Assembly (NCBI RefSeq): GCF_003937915.1
Contig: NZ_RHUM01000002.1
Coordinates: 310,001-374,000, forward strand
Direction: 5' to 3'
DNA: 64,000 nt
Source of the DNA: Erwinia sp. 198
Lineage (GTDB): Bacteria > Pseudomonadota > Gammaproteobacteria > Enterobacterales > Enterobacteriaceae
The position numbers were made by a program, and so were the translations under genes. Below, in pieces: positions 9,314-20,480 of the stretch; the first letter of the stretch is position 1; each line of letters begins with the position of its first letter. Under the pieces are notes generated by a model. It had not been told where the DNA came from. It made no database searches and saw nothing but the letters and a program-made list of their open reading frames with translations.

Positions 9314-11230
9314 TTAATTCCCCTTCGCTTTCGCCGCCTTACGCTGCGGCTTTTTACGGTTACCCGCCGGTGATGGAAGGCCACGGAACGCGTGCGCAGC
9401 GGGCTGCTTTCGCGCCTGATCGATCAGAGTATAGAGCGTCCCCACCAGCGGCTGCATAAAGTCCTGGTAGCGACATTGCTTCTCACTGATTTTGGTCAGC
9501 GTGGATTCCCATTGGGCGGTCATATCCGGACGCGCCGCCATTTCCGGCAGCGAGTGGATCAGCGCGCGCCCGGCGGGAGTCGCATTGATGTAACGCCCTT
9601 TCTTAATCAGGAAAGCGCGTTTAAACAGCAGTTCGATAATCCCGGCGCGCGTCGCCTCTGTTCCTAAACCATCGGTCGCACGCAGCACTTTCTTTAGATC
9701 TTTATCCTGAACAAATCGCGCGATGCCGGTCATGGCCGATAACAGCGTGGCATCGGTAAAGGCGCGAGGCGGCTGGGTCTGCTTGCTGACCACCTCTCCG
9801 CTTTCGCACAATAGCTCATCGCCTTTCGCCACTACGGGCAGCGGCGTGCCGTCGTTTTCCTCGTCCCGCTCTTTGCTGCCCAGCAACGCGCGCCACCCGG
9901 CTTCAGCAAGAAAGCGTGCTTTAGCGATAAATTTTCCGCCCGCGATATCCAGCTCGATCACGCATTTACGGTAAATAGCATCGGGACAGAACTGCATCAG
10001 ATACTGCGTGGCGATCAGGCGATAGATATTCGCTTCGTTTTCCGTCAGCCTGACCTGCCCGCTGCGCGCCGTAGGGACGATCGCGTGGTGCGCGTCTACT
10101 TTTTTATCATCCCAACAGCGGTTGCGGCGATCGCTGTCGAAATCGGCTGGCGGCGTGAGTTCTGGCTGATGCGCGTTGATGGCATTGAGCACCGCATGCC
10201 TGCCGGCAAAATGTTCATCGGGCAGATAGCGGCTGTCCGAACGCGGATAGGTGATGAGCTTATGCGTCTCATAAAGCTTCTGACAGGTATCCAGCACCGT
10301 TTGCGCGCTCAGGCCAAAGCGCCTGGCCGCTTCGATTTGTAAAGAAGACAGCGAGAAAGGCAGCGGCGCGGTGTCGTTCTCGCGCTTGTCGTTATAGCTG
10401 GTAACCTGCGCTGGCTGGCCGCCAATACGCGCGACGACGTGCTCGGCCAGCTGGCGATTAAGCAGCCGTCCTTCTTCATCCTGGTGCGGCTCGCAGGCTT
10501 CGCTTGGCTGCCAGATAGCGACAAAGCGCTCATCCTTTGGCGTAACGATATGCGCCTTTACCTCGAAGAAATCTTTCGGCACGAAATTCTCGATCTCTTC
10601 GTCGCGCCGCACTACCAGCCCCAGCACCGGCGTCTGTACGCGGCCGACCGACAGCACGCCATCGTAACCCGCATTACGGCCTAACAGCGTCCAGGCGCGG
10701 GTCATATTGATGCCGTAAAGCCAGTCCGCCCGCGCCCGCGCCAGCGCCGAAACGCACAAAGGGATAAATTCCCGGTTTTCCCGCAGACGCTCTATTGCCC
10801 TTGAGACGGCCTGCGGGTTCAGATCGTTGATCAGGCAGCGCTGCACCCGCTCGCGTTTTTGCGGCGGTAGCGCCAGATAGTCCAGTACTTCGTCCACCAG
10901 CAGCTGCCCCTCCCGATCGGGGTCGCCCGCGTGCACGACGTCACTGGCTTTCTCCAACAGCGTTTTAATGACGTTAAGCTGCTTTGCCACGGAAGGACGC
11001 GGCTGTAGGCGCCATTTTTCCGGCACGATAGGCAGGTCGGCCAGCGACCAGCGCGCATAGCGGCTATCGTAGCTGTCGGGCTGCGCCTGCTCCAGCAGGT
11101 GGCCGACGCACCAGGTCACGACATCATCGCTGCCGCAGGCGATATAGCCGTCTCCCCGACGATGCGGCTTGGGTAGAACGTCCGCAATCGCGCGAGCGAG
11201 GCTGGGTTTTTCGGCAATAAACAAACGCAT
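9314..11230 (-). CDS. topB: DNA topoisomerase III
   Basis: Type IA topoisomerase that decatenates replication and recombination intermediates. The start at 11230 ([10 protein letters not shown]) gives 638 residues against 653 in E. coli; an in-frame extension upstream is unrelated to the family. Catalytic residues align exactly: Glu7, Asp103, Asp105 and Glu107 in the TOPRIM fold, and the active tyrosine Tyr328 in ITYPRSD. The C-terminus is basic ([13 protein letters not shown]) and a little shorter than in E. coli. It lies 3 bases after ynjH on the same strand. Confidence 0.95.
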   Translation of the reverse strand: MRLFIAEKPSLARAIADVLPKPHRRGDGYIACGSDDVVTWCVGHLLEQAQPDSYDSRYARWSLADLPIVPEKWRLQPRPSVAKQLNVIKTLLEKASDVVHAGDPDREGQLLVDEVLDYLALPPQKRERVQRCLINDLNPQAVSRAIERLRENREFIPLCVSALARARADWLYGINMTRAWTLLGRNAGYDGVLSVGRVQTPVLGLVVRRDEEIENFVPKDFFEVKAHIVTPKDERFVAIWQPSEACEPHQDEEGRLLNRQLAEHVVARIGGQPAQVTSYNDKRENDTAPLPFSLSSLQIEAARRFGLSAQTVLDTCQKLYETHKLITYPRSDSRYLPDEHFAGRHAVLNAINAHQPELTPPADFDSDRRNRCWDDKKVDAHHAIVPTARSGQVRLTENEANIYRLIATQYLMQFCPDAIYRKCVIELDIAGGKFIAKARFLAEAGWRALLGSKERDEENDGTPLPVVAKGDELLCESGEVVSKQTQPPRAFTDATLLSAMTGIARFVQDKDLKKVLRATDGLGTEATRAGIIELLFKRAFLIKKGRYINATPAGRALIHSLPEMAARPDMTAQWESTLTKISEKQCRYQDFMQPLVGTLYTLIDQARKQPAAHAFRGLPSPAGNRKKPQRKAAKAKGN

Positions 11231-11378
11231 CCGGCGATGGATTCCTTCAGGGGATAACAGTGGGTAGATGGTAGCGTTTTCAACAGACGGTGATAAGCGT
11301 TCCACCGTCCGTTCGCTTATTATCCCGGCAAAATGACGGTCAGGCGACTATTCTGCATTTTTTGAAGGTGACAATCTG

Positions 11379-11930
11379 TCAGAAATAGCTGACAAAAGGC
11401 GTCGTATCCGGCGGAACAAGCGTGGTGGCGGATTTCAGCTGTGGCGTGCCTAAATAAAGAAAACCAACGATGGCGTCCTGCTCGCGGCAGTTAAACGCCT
11501 CGCGCACGGCCTGATGCTCGGTCCAGGCGCCGCTGCGCCAGATGCCGTTAAAACCCTGCGCCACGGCTGCCATCTGCATCGCCATCACCGCACAGCCGGC
11601 GGACACTACCTGTTCCCAACGCGGCACCTTATGGTGCTCTTCACAATGGGCCACCACAGTGATAATCATCGGCGCGCGAAACGGCGACTGCTTTGCCTTC
11701 TCAATCGCTTTTGGCTCCATATTATCGTCACGCGCGGCTTTTTCCAGCAGCTGGCTGAAGCGGTCGCGTCCTTCGTTCTCTACGACAATAAAACGCCACG
11801 GTTGCAGCGTGCCGTGATCGGGCGCGCGCATCCCGGCGCGGATGATATTTTCCAGCGCTTCTCCGGCGGGCGCAGGTTCGCTTAAACGTGAGGCGGAACG
11901 ACGGTTGACTACCAGATCCAGTGCGTCCAT
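11379..11930 (-). CDS. ydjA: YdjA-type FMN nitroreductase family protein
   Basis: Small FMN-dependent NAD(P)H nitroreductase-fold protein; the natural substrate is unknown. The N-terminal VNRRSASRL, the central MRAPDHG and the C-terminal [10 protein letters not shown] are the flavin-binding blocks of the family. The 183 residues equal E. coli YdjA. It is divergent from sppA, as in E. coli (where selD lies on the other side; selD is not seen here). The intergenic 180 bases would hold both promoters. Confidence 0.92.
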   Translation of the reverse strand: MDALDLVVNRRSASRLSEPAPAGEALENIIRAGMRAPDHGTLQPWRFIVVENEGRDRFSQLLEKAARDDNMEPKAIEKAKQSPFRAPMIITVVAHCEEHHKVPRWEQVVSAGCAVMAMQMAAVAQGFNGIWRSGAWTEHQAVREAFNCREQDAIVGFLYLGTPQLKSATTLVPPDTTPFVSYF

Positions 11931-12111
11931 AACTTACTCCTGATAAGAATGCTGAGCAGCTGAAGCTAGCACAGGATGATGATTTGTTACAGCATTCCGC
12001 TTTTTCCTGCTGACAAGTTTGCCCCTGCTCTTTAGGATGTCACCATCCCGACCCGGCACGGGCTGGTTTCAGTCGATTTTCCGGGTTTATTATCGCGATT
12101 ATGGAGAGACT

Positions 12112-13968
12112 ATGCGCACTTTGTGGCGAGCGATCGCTGGCGTTTTTAAATGGGCCTGGCGCCTGCTGAATTTTATTCGGGAATTTATTCTTAATCTTTT
12201 CCTGGTGCTGCTGATTTTGATCTGCGCCGTGGCTTATTTTCAGTTCACCAAATCTTCCGCGCCTGTGGAAACGCAGAAAGGCGCGCTGGTGGTCGACCTT
12301 GCCGGTGTGATTGTCGACAAGCCTTCGGTCAGCAATAAGCTCAGCAAGCTTGGCCGCCAGCTGCTTGGCACCAGCAGCGATCGGCTGAAAGAGAATTCGC
12401 TGTTTGACGTTGTGGATGCTATTCGCCAGGCGAAAAGCGATGCCAATATTACCGGTATGGTGCTCGATCTGCGCGATTTCGCCGGGGCCGATCAGCCCTC
12501 GCTGAGCTATATGGGCAAAGCGCTGCGCGAATTCCGCGACAGCGGCAAACAGATTTACGCCACGGGCGACAGCTACAGCCAGGCGCAATACTATCTCGCC
12601 AGCTTCGCCAATAAGATCTACCTGTCGCCTCAGGGCACGGTCGATTTACACGGTTTCGCGACTAACGGGCTTTACTACAAAACGCTGCTGGACAAGCTGA
12701 AGGTCAGCTCGCATGTGTTCCGCGTCGGTACCTATAAGTCTGCCGTAGAGCCTTTCCTGCGCGATGATATGTCGCCTGCCGCGCGTGATGCAGACAGCCG
12801 CTGGATTGGCGAGCTGTGGCAGAACTATCTTAATACTATCGCTGCCAATCGCCAGGTGACGCCGCAGCAGCTTTTCCCGGGCGCACAGGGCGTGCTTGAT
12901 GGCCTGCAGAAAGTAGGCGGCGATACCGCACGCTATGCAAAAGATAATAAACTGGTGGATGAACTGGCCTCTCGTTCAGTTGTGGATGCGCAGCTGGGCA
13001 AAGTTTTTGGCTGGGACAAGCAGGCGCAGGACTTTAACGGCACCAGCATCTACGATTACTCGCTGAAGGACAAACCGGCGGCCAACGGCAATATTGCCGT
13101 TATCATGGCTAACGGCGCGATTATGGATGGCGAAGAAACGCCGGGCAACGTCGGCGGCGATACCACCGCGCTGGCTATTCGCAAGGCGCGCCTGGATAAC
13201 AAGGTCAAGGCGATTATTCTGCGCGTCAACAGCCCTGGCGGCAGCGTCAGCGCGTCTGAAACCATTCGTGAGGAGCTGGCGGCGGCCAAAGCGGCAGGCA
13301 AGCCGGTAGTGGTGTCAATGGGCGGTATGGCGGCTTCCGGCGGTTACTGGATCTCTACGCCGGCGAATTACATTATCGCCAGCCCGAGCACGCTGACCGG
13401 CTCTATCGGGATCTTCGGGGTTATCAATACGGTTGAAAACTCGCTGGATGCGATTGGCGTACATACCGACGGCGTGGCGACTTCGCCGCTGGCGGACGTG
13501 ACCACGACCAAAGCGCTGCCGCCGGAAGTGCAGCAGCTGATGCAGCTGAGCATTGAAAACGGTTATAAAAACTTCCTGGGTCTGGTAGCCAGCTCGCGTG
13601 GGAAAACGCCGGAGCAGATCGATCAAATCGCTCAGGGCCACGTCTGGACAGGGAGCGACGCCAAAAGCAACGGCCTGGTCGACGCGCTGGGCGACTTCGA
13701 CGATGCGGTGGCGAAGGCGGCGGAACTGGCCCATCTCAAGCAATATCAGCTCAACTGGTATCAGGATGAGCCAGGCTTTATGGATCTGCTGTTCAGCCAG
13801 ATGGACGCATCCGCACGTGCGGCGCTGCCCGAGGCGCTGCAAGCGTATTTGCCTGCGCCGATGTATGACGTAATGGCCGCGATGAAAAACCAGCCGGGCC
13901 TGCTCGACAATCTGAACGACCCGCAGAACCGCTATGCGTTCTGCCTGACCTGTAGCCAGGTCAAATAA
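12112..13968 (+). CDS. sppA: Protease IV (signal peptide peptidase)
   Basis: Inner-membrane serine peptidase that degrades cleaved signal peptides. The start at 12112 ([10 protein letters not shown]) has GGAGAG just upstream and gives 618 residues, the E. coli length. A single N-terminal membrane helix (about 25-45) precedes two tandem ClpP-like S49 domains. The catalytic dyad is complete: Lys209 in the first domain and Ser409 (MAASGG) in the second. A perfect 12-base-pair hairpin terminator follows at 13972-14000. Confidence 0.97.
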   Translation: MRTLWRAIAGVFKWAWRLLNFIREFILNLFLVLLILICAVAYFQFTKSSAPVETQKGALVVDLAGVIVDKPSVSNKLSKLGRQLLGTSSDRLKENSLFDVVDAIRQAKSDANITGMVLDLRDFAGADQPSLSYMGKALREFRDSGKQIYATGDSYSQAQYYLASFANKIYLSPQGTVDLHGFATNGLYYKTLLDKLKVSSHVFRVGTYKSAVEPFLRDDMSPAARDADSRWIGELWQNYLNTIAANRQVTPQQLFPGAQGVLDGLQKVGGDTARYAKDNKLVDELASRSVVDAQLGKVFGWDKQAQDFNGTSIYDYSLKDKPAANGNIAVIMANGAIMDGEETPGNVGGDTTALAIRKARLDNKVKAIILRVNSPGGSVSASETIREELAAAKAAGKPVVVSMGGMAASGGYWISTPANYIIASPSTLTGSIGIFGVINTVENSLDAIGVHTDGVATSPLADVTTTKALPPEVQQLMQLSIENGYKNFLGLVASSRGKTPEQIDQIAQGHVWTGSDAKSNGLVDALGDFDDAVAKAAELAHLKQYQLNWYQDEPGFMDLLFSQMDASARAALPEALQAYLPAPMYDVMAAMKNQPGLLDNLNDPQNRYAFCLTCSQVK

Positions 13969-13971
13969 GCC

Positions 13972-14000
13972 AAAAGCAGCCCGCTGGTCGGGCTGCTTTT
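13972..14000 (+). terminator. sppA intrinsic terminator
   Basis: AAAAGCAGCCCG pairs perfectly with CGGGCTGCTTTT across a 5-base loop. It is symmetrical in A and T, so it could work on either strand, but only sppA ends here. Confidence 0.88.
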
Positions 14001-14049
14001 CCCGGTTTTTCCCCTTATACTGCCCTCTTTTTCAAGCCTGAGTAATCAC

Positions 14050-15069
14050 ATGCAAAAAAAATCCATCTATGTAGCCTATACCGGCGGCACCATCGGGATG
14101 CAGCGTTCCGAGCATGGCTATGTGCCCGTTTCTGGTCATCTGCAAAATCAGCTGGCGAAGATGCCGGAATTCCATCGTGCCGAAATGCCGGATTTCACTA
14201 TTCACGAGTACCAGCCGCTGATCGACTCTTCCGACATGACGCCGCAGGACTGGCAAACGATTGCGGATGATATTCAGGCTAACTATGACAGGTACGACGG
14301 TTTCGTGATCCTGCACGGCACCGATACCATGGCGTTTACCGCCTCCGCACTCTCTTTTATGCTGGAAAATCTGGCCAGGCCGGTGATTGTGACAGGGTCA
14401 CAGATCCCGCTGGCGGAGCTGCGTTCTGACGGGCAGCAAAACCTGCTTAATTCGCTGTTTGTCGCGGCTAATTATCCCATTAATGAAGTTGCCCTTTTCT
14501 TCAATAATCAGCTTTATCGCGGCAACCGTACCACTAAGGCCCATGCCGACGGCTTTAACGCTTTCGCCTCACCTAACCTGCCGCCACTGCTGGAAGCGGG
14601 TATCCATATTCGTCGCCTGAACACCCCTCCGGCCCCCGGCGGCCAGGGATCGCTTGTCGTGCGCTCAATAACGCCTCAGCCCGTGGGCGTGGTCACAATT
14701 TATCCGGGGATTTCTGCCGACGTGGTGAGCAATTTCCTGCGTCAGCCGGTAAAAGCGCTGATCCTGCGCTCCTACGGGGTTGGCAACGCGCCGCAGGATC
14801 CGGCTTTCCTGAAAGAGCTGCAGGAAGCCTCCGATCGCGGCATTGTCGTAGTGAACCTGACGCAATGTATGTCCGGCAAGGTGAACATGGGCGGTTACGC
14901 TACGGGGAACGCGCTGGCGCTGGCGGGCGTGGTAAGCGGCTACGATATGACCGTGGAGGCAACGCTGACCAAGCTGCATTTTCTGCTCAGCCAGAACCTT
15001 TCCAGCGATGAAGTTCGCCAGCAAATGCAGGTGAATTTGCGCGGCGAGCTGACTCCTGACGAAAAGTGA
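14050..15069 (+). CDS. ansA: L-asparaginase I, cytoplasmic
   Basis: Hydrolyses L-asparagine to aspartate and ammonia. TGGTIG holds the nucleophile Thr14, and HGTDTM holds Thr91-Asp92 of the second catalytic triad. The absence of a signal peptide separates it from the periplasmic AnsB type. Length 339 against 338 in E. coli. It is followed after 7 bases by pncA, the E. coli ansA-pncA operon. Confidence 0.96.
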   Translation: MQKKSIYVAYTGGTIGMQRSEHGYVPVSGHLQNQLAKMPEFHRAEMPDFTIHEYQPLIDSSDMTPQDWQTIADDIQANYDRYDGFVILHGTDTMAFTASALSFMLENLARPVIVTGSQIPLAELRSDGQQNLLNSLFVAANYPINEVALFFNNQLYRGNRTTKAHADGFNAFASPNLPPLLEAGIHIRRLNTPPAPGGQGSLVVRSITPQPVGVVTIYPGISADVVSNFLRQPVKALILRSYGVGNAPQDPAFLKELQEASDRGIVVVNLTQCMSGKVNMGGYATGNALALAGVVSGYDMTVEATLTKLHFLLSQNLSSDEVRQQMQVNLRGELTPDEK

Positions 15070-15076
15070 GATAAGC

Positions 15077-15685
15077 ATGAGCCAGGCCCTGATCCTGATC
15101 GATCTGCAAAATGATTTTTGCCCCGGCGTCGCGCTGGCCGTGAAGGACGGCGACAGCACCCTCGCGGTCGCTAACCGGTATGCGGCAGAGTTTCATCGGG
15201 TTCAGCGGCCGGTGGTGGCGACGCTGGACTGGCATCCGGCTAACCACGGCAGCTTTGCGTCAGTGTCGGGCAAGCCGGCGGGCACGCTGGGCGAACTGGA
15301 CGGCCTGCCGCAAATATGGTGGCCGGATCATTGCGTACAGTGTAGCGCAGGCGCAGAGCTGCATCCTGAGCTGAACCGGCGCTATCTGAGCATGCAGATT
15401 TATAAAGGCGAGCAGCCGCTGATCGACAGCTATAGCGCATTTTTTGATAACGGCCACCGCAGCAAAACGGCGCTGGATAGCTGGCTGAAAAGCCGGGGCG
15501 TCACCAGCCTGACGATGATGGGCCTGGCGACGGACTACTGCGTAAAATACAGCGTGCTGGACGCGCTGGCGCTCGGCTATCAGGTTCAGGTCGTCGCCGC
15601 AGGGTGTCGGGGCGTAAACCTGTCACCGCAGGACAGTGAGATTGCGCTGGCAGAAATGGCGAATAAAGGCGCGATCGTTATTTAA
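15077..15685 (+). CDS. pncA: Nicotinamidase
   Basis: Deamidates nicotinamide to nicotinate for the NAD salvage cycle. The catalytic triad is visible as Asp9 (LIDLQNDF), Lys110 (IYKG) and Cys155 (TDYCV); metal ligands are Asp51, His53 and His85. Its 202 residues are slightly shorter than the E. coli enzyme. It is translationally close to ansA (7 bases), so both amide-hydrolysing enzymes probably share a transcript. A GC-rich hairpin without a T tract lies downstream at 15746-15769. Confidence 0.95.
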   Translation: MSQALILIDLQNDFCPGVALAVKDGDSTLAVANRYAAEFHRVQRPVVATLDWHPANHGSFASVSGKPAGTLGELDGLPQIWWPDHCVQCSAGAELHPELNRRYLSMQIYKGEQPLIDSYSAFFDNGHRSKTALDSWLKSRGVTSLTMMGLATDYCVKYSVLDALALGYQVQVVAAGCRGVNLSPQDSEIALAEMANKGAIVI

Positions 15686-15745
15686 ACCGTGCCGCAGACG
15701 CTGCACCTCCCGCCGGCACATCCATGCCGCTTTTCGTCACCAGGC

Positions 15746-15769
15746 TAACCGGGCCTGCTCGCCCGGTTA
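15746..15769. terminator. Hairpin between convergent pncA and yeaC
   Basis: TAACCGGGC pairs with GCCCGGTTA over a 6-base loop. There is no T tract on either side, so it is at best a Rho-assisted or RNA-end-protecting structure. Confidence 0.4.
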
Positions 15770-15808
15770 CCATCAGGTCACCGGGCTTTATCATGGCATC
15801 AGACAATA

Positions 15809-16084
15809 TCAGTGCAGCCTGATAGGGGTGATGTCGTCGTCGATGCCGAATTCCTCTTTCAGCTGTTTCTTGCTTTTGGTCACCATTTCGCCGCCCTTGC
15901 CCACGCTCATATGCTGCGGCTCGTCGTTATGACGCGCCTGCCATAGCATCACCAGCTGCAGGCTGTTCTCTTTCTGCTCTGGCGTCAGGGCCACGCCGTC
16001 GGCCCATTTACCGGTTTCGACCGCCGTAGCCAGGCGGTGATAAACCTCGGGCGTCATGGCGGCGATGATCTCATCCAGCTCCAT
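15809..16084 (-). CDS. yeaC: YeaC, DUF1315 protein
   Basis: A 91-residue cytoplasmic protein of unknown function. The opening block (AMTPEVYHRLATAVETGKW) and the LVMLWQARHN helix are the family signature, matching E. coli YeaC over most of its length. It lies 5 bases after msrB on the same strand, as in E. coli, so the two are likely co-transcribed. No metal or nucleotide motif is visible. Confidence 0.88.
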   Translation of the reverse strand: MELDEIIAAMTPEVYHRLATAVETGKWADGVALTPEQKENSLQLVMLWQARHNDEPQHMSVGKGGEMVTKSKKQLKEEFGIDDDITPIRLH

Positions 16085-16089
16085 AGCGT

Positions 16090-16494
16090 CTATCCTTTAA
16101 TCTGAGTGCCATCTTCATCGGTGAAACTTAATGAAGCAGAGTTGACGCAGTAGCGCTCGCCCGTCGGCTGAGGGCCGTCGGGAAAAACGTGCCCCAGATG
16201 GGCATCGCAGGTACCGCAGCGGATTTCTATCCGTTGCATCCCGTGCGAGTCATCTTCCAGATAGCGGATGGCGTCATCGCTGTAGGGCTGATAAAAACTC
16301 GGCCAGCCGCAGCCCGAATCATATTTGGTGCCGGACAGGAACAGCGGCGAGTTACAAACGAGGCAATGATAAATCCCTTCGTGCTTGTTGTGCAGCAGCT
16401 TGCCGGAGTACGGCGGCTCTGTACCGCGCTGCTGCGTAACGTAGCGCTGCATTTCGTTGAGGTCGGTTTCAGGTTTCAGTGGGCGTTCGGCCAT
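16090..16494 (-). CDS. msrB: Peptide methionine (R)-S-oxide reductase
   Basis: Reduces the R epimer of methionine sulfoxide in oxidised proteins. The catalytic Cys116 is in RYCVNSASL, and the structural zinc is held by Cys44/Cys47 (CLVC) and Cys93/Cys96 (CGTC). Its length is 134 residues, 137 in E. coli. It is divergent from gapA; the shared 335-base region contains the gapA regulatory sites. yeaC follows after 5 bases. Confidence 0.96.
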   Translation of the reverse strand: MAERPLKPETDLNEMQRYVTQQRGTEPPYSGKLLHNKHEGIYHCLVCNSPLFLSGTKYDSGCGWPSFYQPYSDDAIRYLEDDSHGMQRIEIRCGTCDAHLGHVFPDGPQPTGERYCVNSASLSFTDEDGTQIKG

Positions 16495-16608
16495 ATCAGG
16501 TATCTCTGGCTAAGTGGTCTGAAGATTCCTACATTCTAACAAATGCATAACAACGTCAGGGGATTTTTCATGCTCAGGCGGAGTCTGAAAGTGACCGGGC
16601 AATGAAAT

Positions 16609-16624
16609 TGTGACTTAGATCACC
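16609..16624. promoter_or_regulatory. CRP-like site upstream of gapA
   Basis: TGTGA, six bases, then TCACC: 9 of 10 positions of the CRP half-site consensus TGTGA-N6-TCACA. It lies about 220 bases before the gapA start and on the gapA side of msrB. CRP control of gapA is known in E. coli; binding here is inferred. Confidence 0.6.
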
Positions 16625-16745
16625 CTTTAAAATCCCGACCCCTTTATATTCGGGCCGAATGCCCCAAACTAAAGGTAAGACGCTCGTCGCGGAAGGCGTT
16701 TTCAGGCGATTATTCCTGCTCCAGGGTTTGATTTGTCGCAACTAT

Positions 16746-16756
16746 TGAAGCGATTC
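16746..16756. promoter_or_regulatory. Cra (FruR)-like site at gapA
   Basis: TGAAGCGATTC resembles the Cra half of the consensus TGAAWCGNTNA, with G for the weak W position. It sits just upstream of the -35 hexamer of the proximal gapA promoter, where Cra repression of glycolytic genes would be expected. Confidence 0.45.
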
Positions 16757-16759
16757 CGC

Positions 16760-16787
16760 TTGACGCCTGATAAGGTTTTTGTAATTT
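16760..16787 (+). promoter_or_regulatory. Proximal gapA promoter
   Basis: -35 TTGACG (16760-16765) and -10 TAATTT (16782-16787), 16-base spacer. The leader that follows, through TTATTCACTAAC to the GGTGGA ribosome site, resembles the E. coli gapA leader by eye, which supports its assignment. Confidence 0.6.
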
Positions 16788-16811
16788 TACAGCCAACCTT
16801 TTATTCACTAA

Positions 16812-17825
<1,014 letters not shown>

Positions 17826-17844
17826 TCGCGATAAGCTGATTCTG

Positions 17845-17871
17845 AGGGCGACTACGGTCGCCCTTTTTTTT
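17845..17871 (+). terminator. gapA intrinsic terminator
   Basis: AGGGCGAC pairs with GTCGCCCT over a 4-base loop, followed by eight T residues: a textbook terminator. Confidence 0.92.
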
Positions 17872-17892
17872 CGTTGAGTAACAGGAGCTCCG

Positions 17893-18771
17893 ATGAACGA
17901 AAAACTTTTTTCGCTGCCCGTAGCCGACCAAATCACGCCCTACATTTCACTGCGCACAATGGGCGAGCTGCCCGTAGTGGTTATCGCGCATCCGAAGGTG
18001 CGCGCGGCCGTGACGCTGCAGGGCGCGCAGCTGGTTGCCTGGCAGCCCAGCGGCGAGAAACCGGTTATCTGGCTGAGTGAGAAAACGGCGTGGACGTCCG
18101 GCAAAGCCATCCGCGGCGGCGTGCCCGTCTGCTGGCCATGGTTCGGCCCGGCCGGCGAACCGGCGCACGGCTTTGCCCGCTCGCTGCCCTGGACGCTGTC
18201 GGCGCACGACGAGAACGAAGAAAGCGTGATGCTGACGCTGACGCTGGAAAGCAGCGAGCAGACGAAAAAATTCTGGCCGCACGATTTTACGCTGTTTGCT
18301 CGTTTCCGCTTCAGCGATCGCTGTGAAATTGAGCTGGAAGCGCACGGCGACTTTGAGGCCACCGGCGCCCTGCACACTTACTTTGCCGTGGCGGATATCG
18401 CGGGCGTAGAGGTGAGCGGCCTGGGTCAGCCTTATATCGATAAGGTAAAAGATAATGCTGAAGGCCGTGCCGAAAACGGCAGGCAAACCTATCCCGATCG
18501 TGTCGATCGCATTTTTACCCAGCCGGAAGATTGCAGCACTATCCACGATACGGCGGGCAACAGGATCATAGAGGTTTATCATCACTATCATAGTGACGTT
18601 GTCACCTGGAATCCCGGCCCGGCGCTTTCGTGCAGCATGAGCGATATGGCAAACGAAGGCTATAAAAGCATGGTTTGCGTGGAAACGGCTCACGTGACGC
18701 AGCCAATGGTAAGCGCGGGCGAGTCTCCGGCCCGGCTGGCAACCACGATTAAAGTGCGCAAACGCGCTTAG
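17893..18771 (+). CDS. yeaD: YeaD, glucose-6-phosphate 1-epimerase-like protein
   Basis: Aldose 1-epimerase-fold protein expected to interconvert the alpha and beta anomers of glucose-6-phosphate or a related hexose phosphate. The GALHTYF block with its histidine and the N-terminal RGGVPVCWPWFG block are conserved in the family. Its length of 292 is close to E. coli YeaD (294). GGAGCTCC just before the ATG supplies a ribosome site. It sits behind the gapA terminator, the conserved enterobacterial position. Confidence 0.93.
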   Translation: MNEKLFSLPVADQITPYISLRTMGELPVVVIAHPKVRAAVTLQGAQLVAWQPSGEKPVIWLSEKTAWTSGKAIRGGVPVCWPWFGPAGEPAHGFARSLPWTLSAHDENEESVMLTLTLESSEQTKKFWPHDFTLFARFRFSDRCEIELEAHGDFEATGALHTYFAVADIAGVEVSGLGQPYIDKVKDNAEGRAENGRQTYPDRVDRIFTQPEDCSTIHDTAGNRIIEVYHHYHSDVVTWNPGPALSCSMSDMANEGYKSMVCVETAHVTQPMVSAGESPARLATTIKVRKRA

Positions 18772-18778
18772 TGAAGAC

Positions 18779-18797
18779 GGCGGGCGCAATGCCCGCC
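18779..18797. terminator. Hairpin between convergent yeaD and yeaE
   Basis: GGCGGGC and GCCCGCC over a 5-base loop, immediately after the yeaD stop. It lacks a T tract. Confidence 0.4.
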
Positions 18798-18804
18798 TGC
18801 GGTA

Positions 18805-19653
18805 CTACACCACGTCCAGCGGCATCTTGCGATTAGGCGGCGGGAAAGCTTCGTTGATTAACGCCAGTTCCTCATTGCTCAATACAACGTCCAGCGCGGC
18901 GGCGTTTTCAGCCACGTGCTGCAGCGAACTGGCTTTAGGGATCGCCATAATGCCTTCTTTGCGAATAACCCAGGCCAGCAGCAGCTGCGCCGTGGTAATG
19001 CCCTTTTGTTGTGCAATATTGTTCACAACAGGATGAGTCAACAAATCGTGCCGCAGTCGGCCAGCCTGCGCCAAGGGGCAATAGGCCATTACCGGGATCG
19101 CATACTGCTGGCAGTCCGGCAATAAATCATATTCAATACCGCGCGAAGCCAGATGGTAAAGTACCTGATTAGCCGCGCAGGCTTGCCCCCCCTCTTCGGC
19201 CAGCAGTTCTTTCAGGTCGCTACTGTCAAAATTTGACACGCCCCAGTGTCGGATTTTACCCGCCTGCTGTAGCTTCTCCATTGCCGTGATGGTTTCTTCC
19301 AGCGGAACCGTGCCGCGCCAGTGGAGAAGATAAAGATCGAGATAGTCAGTTTGCAGACGACGTAAGCTGCGTTCGCAGGCTTCCACGGCATCCACTACGC
19401 CCGCGTTCCACGGATAAACTTTTGAAACCAGCCAGGCGCTGTCGCGGCGGCCGCGCAGCGCTTCGCCTACCACCTCTTCCGCGCCGCCGTCCGCATACAT
19501 TTCAGCGGTATCAATCAGCTTCAGCCCGTGCTCAAGCCCGGCCTGTAATGCCGTGATTTCCTGGCCTCGCCTGCTGCTTTCCTCGCCCATATACCAGGTT
19601 CCCTGGCCGATAGCCGGTAGGCTCTGGTCGGAGAAAGTTACGATTTTGGTCAT
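18805..19653 (-). CDS. yeaE: YeaE-type aldo-keto reductase
   Basis: NADPH-dependent aldo-keto reductase active on methylglyoxal-like aldehydes in E. coli. The family tetrad is visible as Asp and Tyr in DTAEMYADG, Lys in LVSKVYP and His in YLLHW; the C-terminal AIPKASS loop binds the cofactor phosphate. Of two adjacent ATGs, the one at 19653 (MTKIVTFSD) has better spacing to AGGAGG, giving 282 residues (284 in E. coli). It lies between yeaD (convergent) and mipA (same strand). Confidence 0.92.
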   Translation of the reverse strand: MTKIVTFSDQSLPAIGQGTWYMGEESSRRGQEITALQAGLEHGLKLIDTAEMYADGGAEEVVGEALRGRRDSAWLVSKVYPWNAGVVDAVEACERSLRRLQTDYLDLYLLHWRGTVPLEETITAMEKLQQAGKIRHWGVSNFDSSDLKELLAEEGGQACAANQVLYHLASRGIEYDLLPDCQQYAIPVMAYCPLAQAGRLRHDLLTHPVVNNIAQQKGITTAQLLLAWVIRKEGIMAIPKASSLQHVAENAAALDVVLSNEELALINEAFPPPNRKMPLDVV

Positions 19654-19692
19654 CATGCCCTCCTGCACTGTTTCAGATCGCCATCATGATGC

Positions 19693-19715
19693 AAAAGGGC
19701 GCCGGACGCCCTTTT
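19693..19715 (-). terminator. mipA terminator
   Basis: AAAAGGGCG pairs with CGCCCTTTT over a 5-base loop, 16 bases after the mipA stop. Four T residues follow on the minus strand, and the structure is symmetrical. Confidence 0.7.
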
Positions 19716-19730
19716 ATGATGCAACCTTAA

Positions 19731-20480
19731 TTAAAAGGTGTAGCTGATGCCGGTCCAGACGCTGGCCTGAGAATCCTTGTCTACCATCGGACTGTCTTTG
19801 ACTTCGTCGCTCAGGCGCGTATAGCGACCGGCAACCGTGGCGTTCCAGCTTTTATTGATCGCCCAGGCAGCCGTCAGCTCCAGGTAAGGGTTCCAGCTGT
19901 CGTCGGCATCGTAGCTACGCAACCCGCTACGGCGCGATTCATTTTTGGAAACGCCATAATAGTAATCATTCTGGTTTTCGCTGCTGTAGAGCGCGCCGAT
20001 GCCCGGCGTCAGGGTGAAATCACCGAAGTGGAAGCTGTAGAGATAAGTCAGATCCCAGATATAGCCGTCGCTGTTATCCAGCATATCGCCAGCCAGCACC
20101 GTCCTGATCGTACCCCAGTCAGCCGTATGGCGATAAGCCAGGCCGCCCATCAGCGTCATATGACGCTTATCCAGCGCTTTCAGCTGTTTGTTGTCGGTAT
20201 CATCAGGATCGAAATTCTGCGGCGAGCCCAGCACCGTCAGCGACAGCTGATCCTGCGAATCTTTCCAGAGGTAGTAGCCCGCCGTTAGGCTGCGCACGTA
20301 AAAGCTGTCGCCTTCATAGTTAATGACAGGTACCGGGTAATAACGGTCGTCTCCGCCTTTATAAGGGCTTTGGCTGTAAATCACCGAGGCACCAAGCGTT
20401 AACGGGTTGGCATGAGCTATGCCAGCGGTAAAACAAACGGGTAAAAGCACGGCAAGCGCGCTAACTTTGAAATAGTTCAC
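19731..20480 (-). CDS. mipA: MltA-interacting outer-membrane protein MipA
   Basis: Outer-membrane scaffold that links the murein hydrolase MltA to PBP1B in E. coli. There is an N-terminal Sec signal (about 24 residues ending GIAHA), then beta-barrel-like sequence rich in aromatic residues, ending in SYTF as expected for an outer-membrane protein. The block SENQNDYYYGVSKNES and the terminal RYTRLSDEVKDSPMVDK match E. coli MipA closely. The start is uncertain: GTG at 20480 gives 249 residues (248 in E. coli); a TTG further up lacks a ribosome site. Confidence 0.9.
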   Translation of the reverse strand: MNYFKVSALAVLLPVCFTAGIAHANPLTLGASVIYSQSPYKGGDDRYYPVPVINYEGDSFYVRSLTAGYYLWKDSQDQLSLTVLGSPQNFDPDDTDNKQLKALDKRHMTLMGGLAYRHTADWGTIRTVLAGDMLDNSDGYIWDLTYLYSFHFGDFTLTPGIGALYSSENQNDYYYGVSKNESRRSGLRSYDADDSWNPYLELTAAWAINKSWNATVAGRYTRLSDEVKDSPMVDKDSQASVWTGISYTF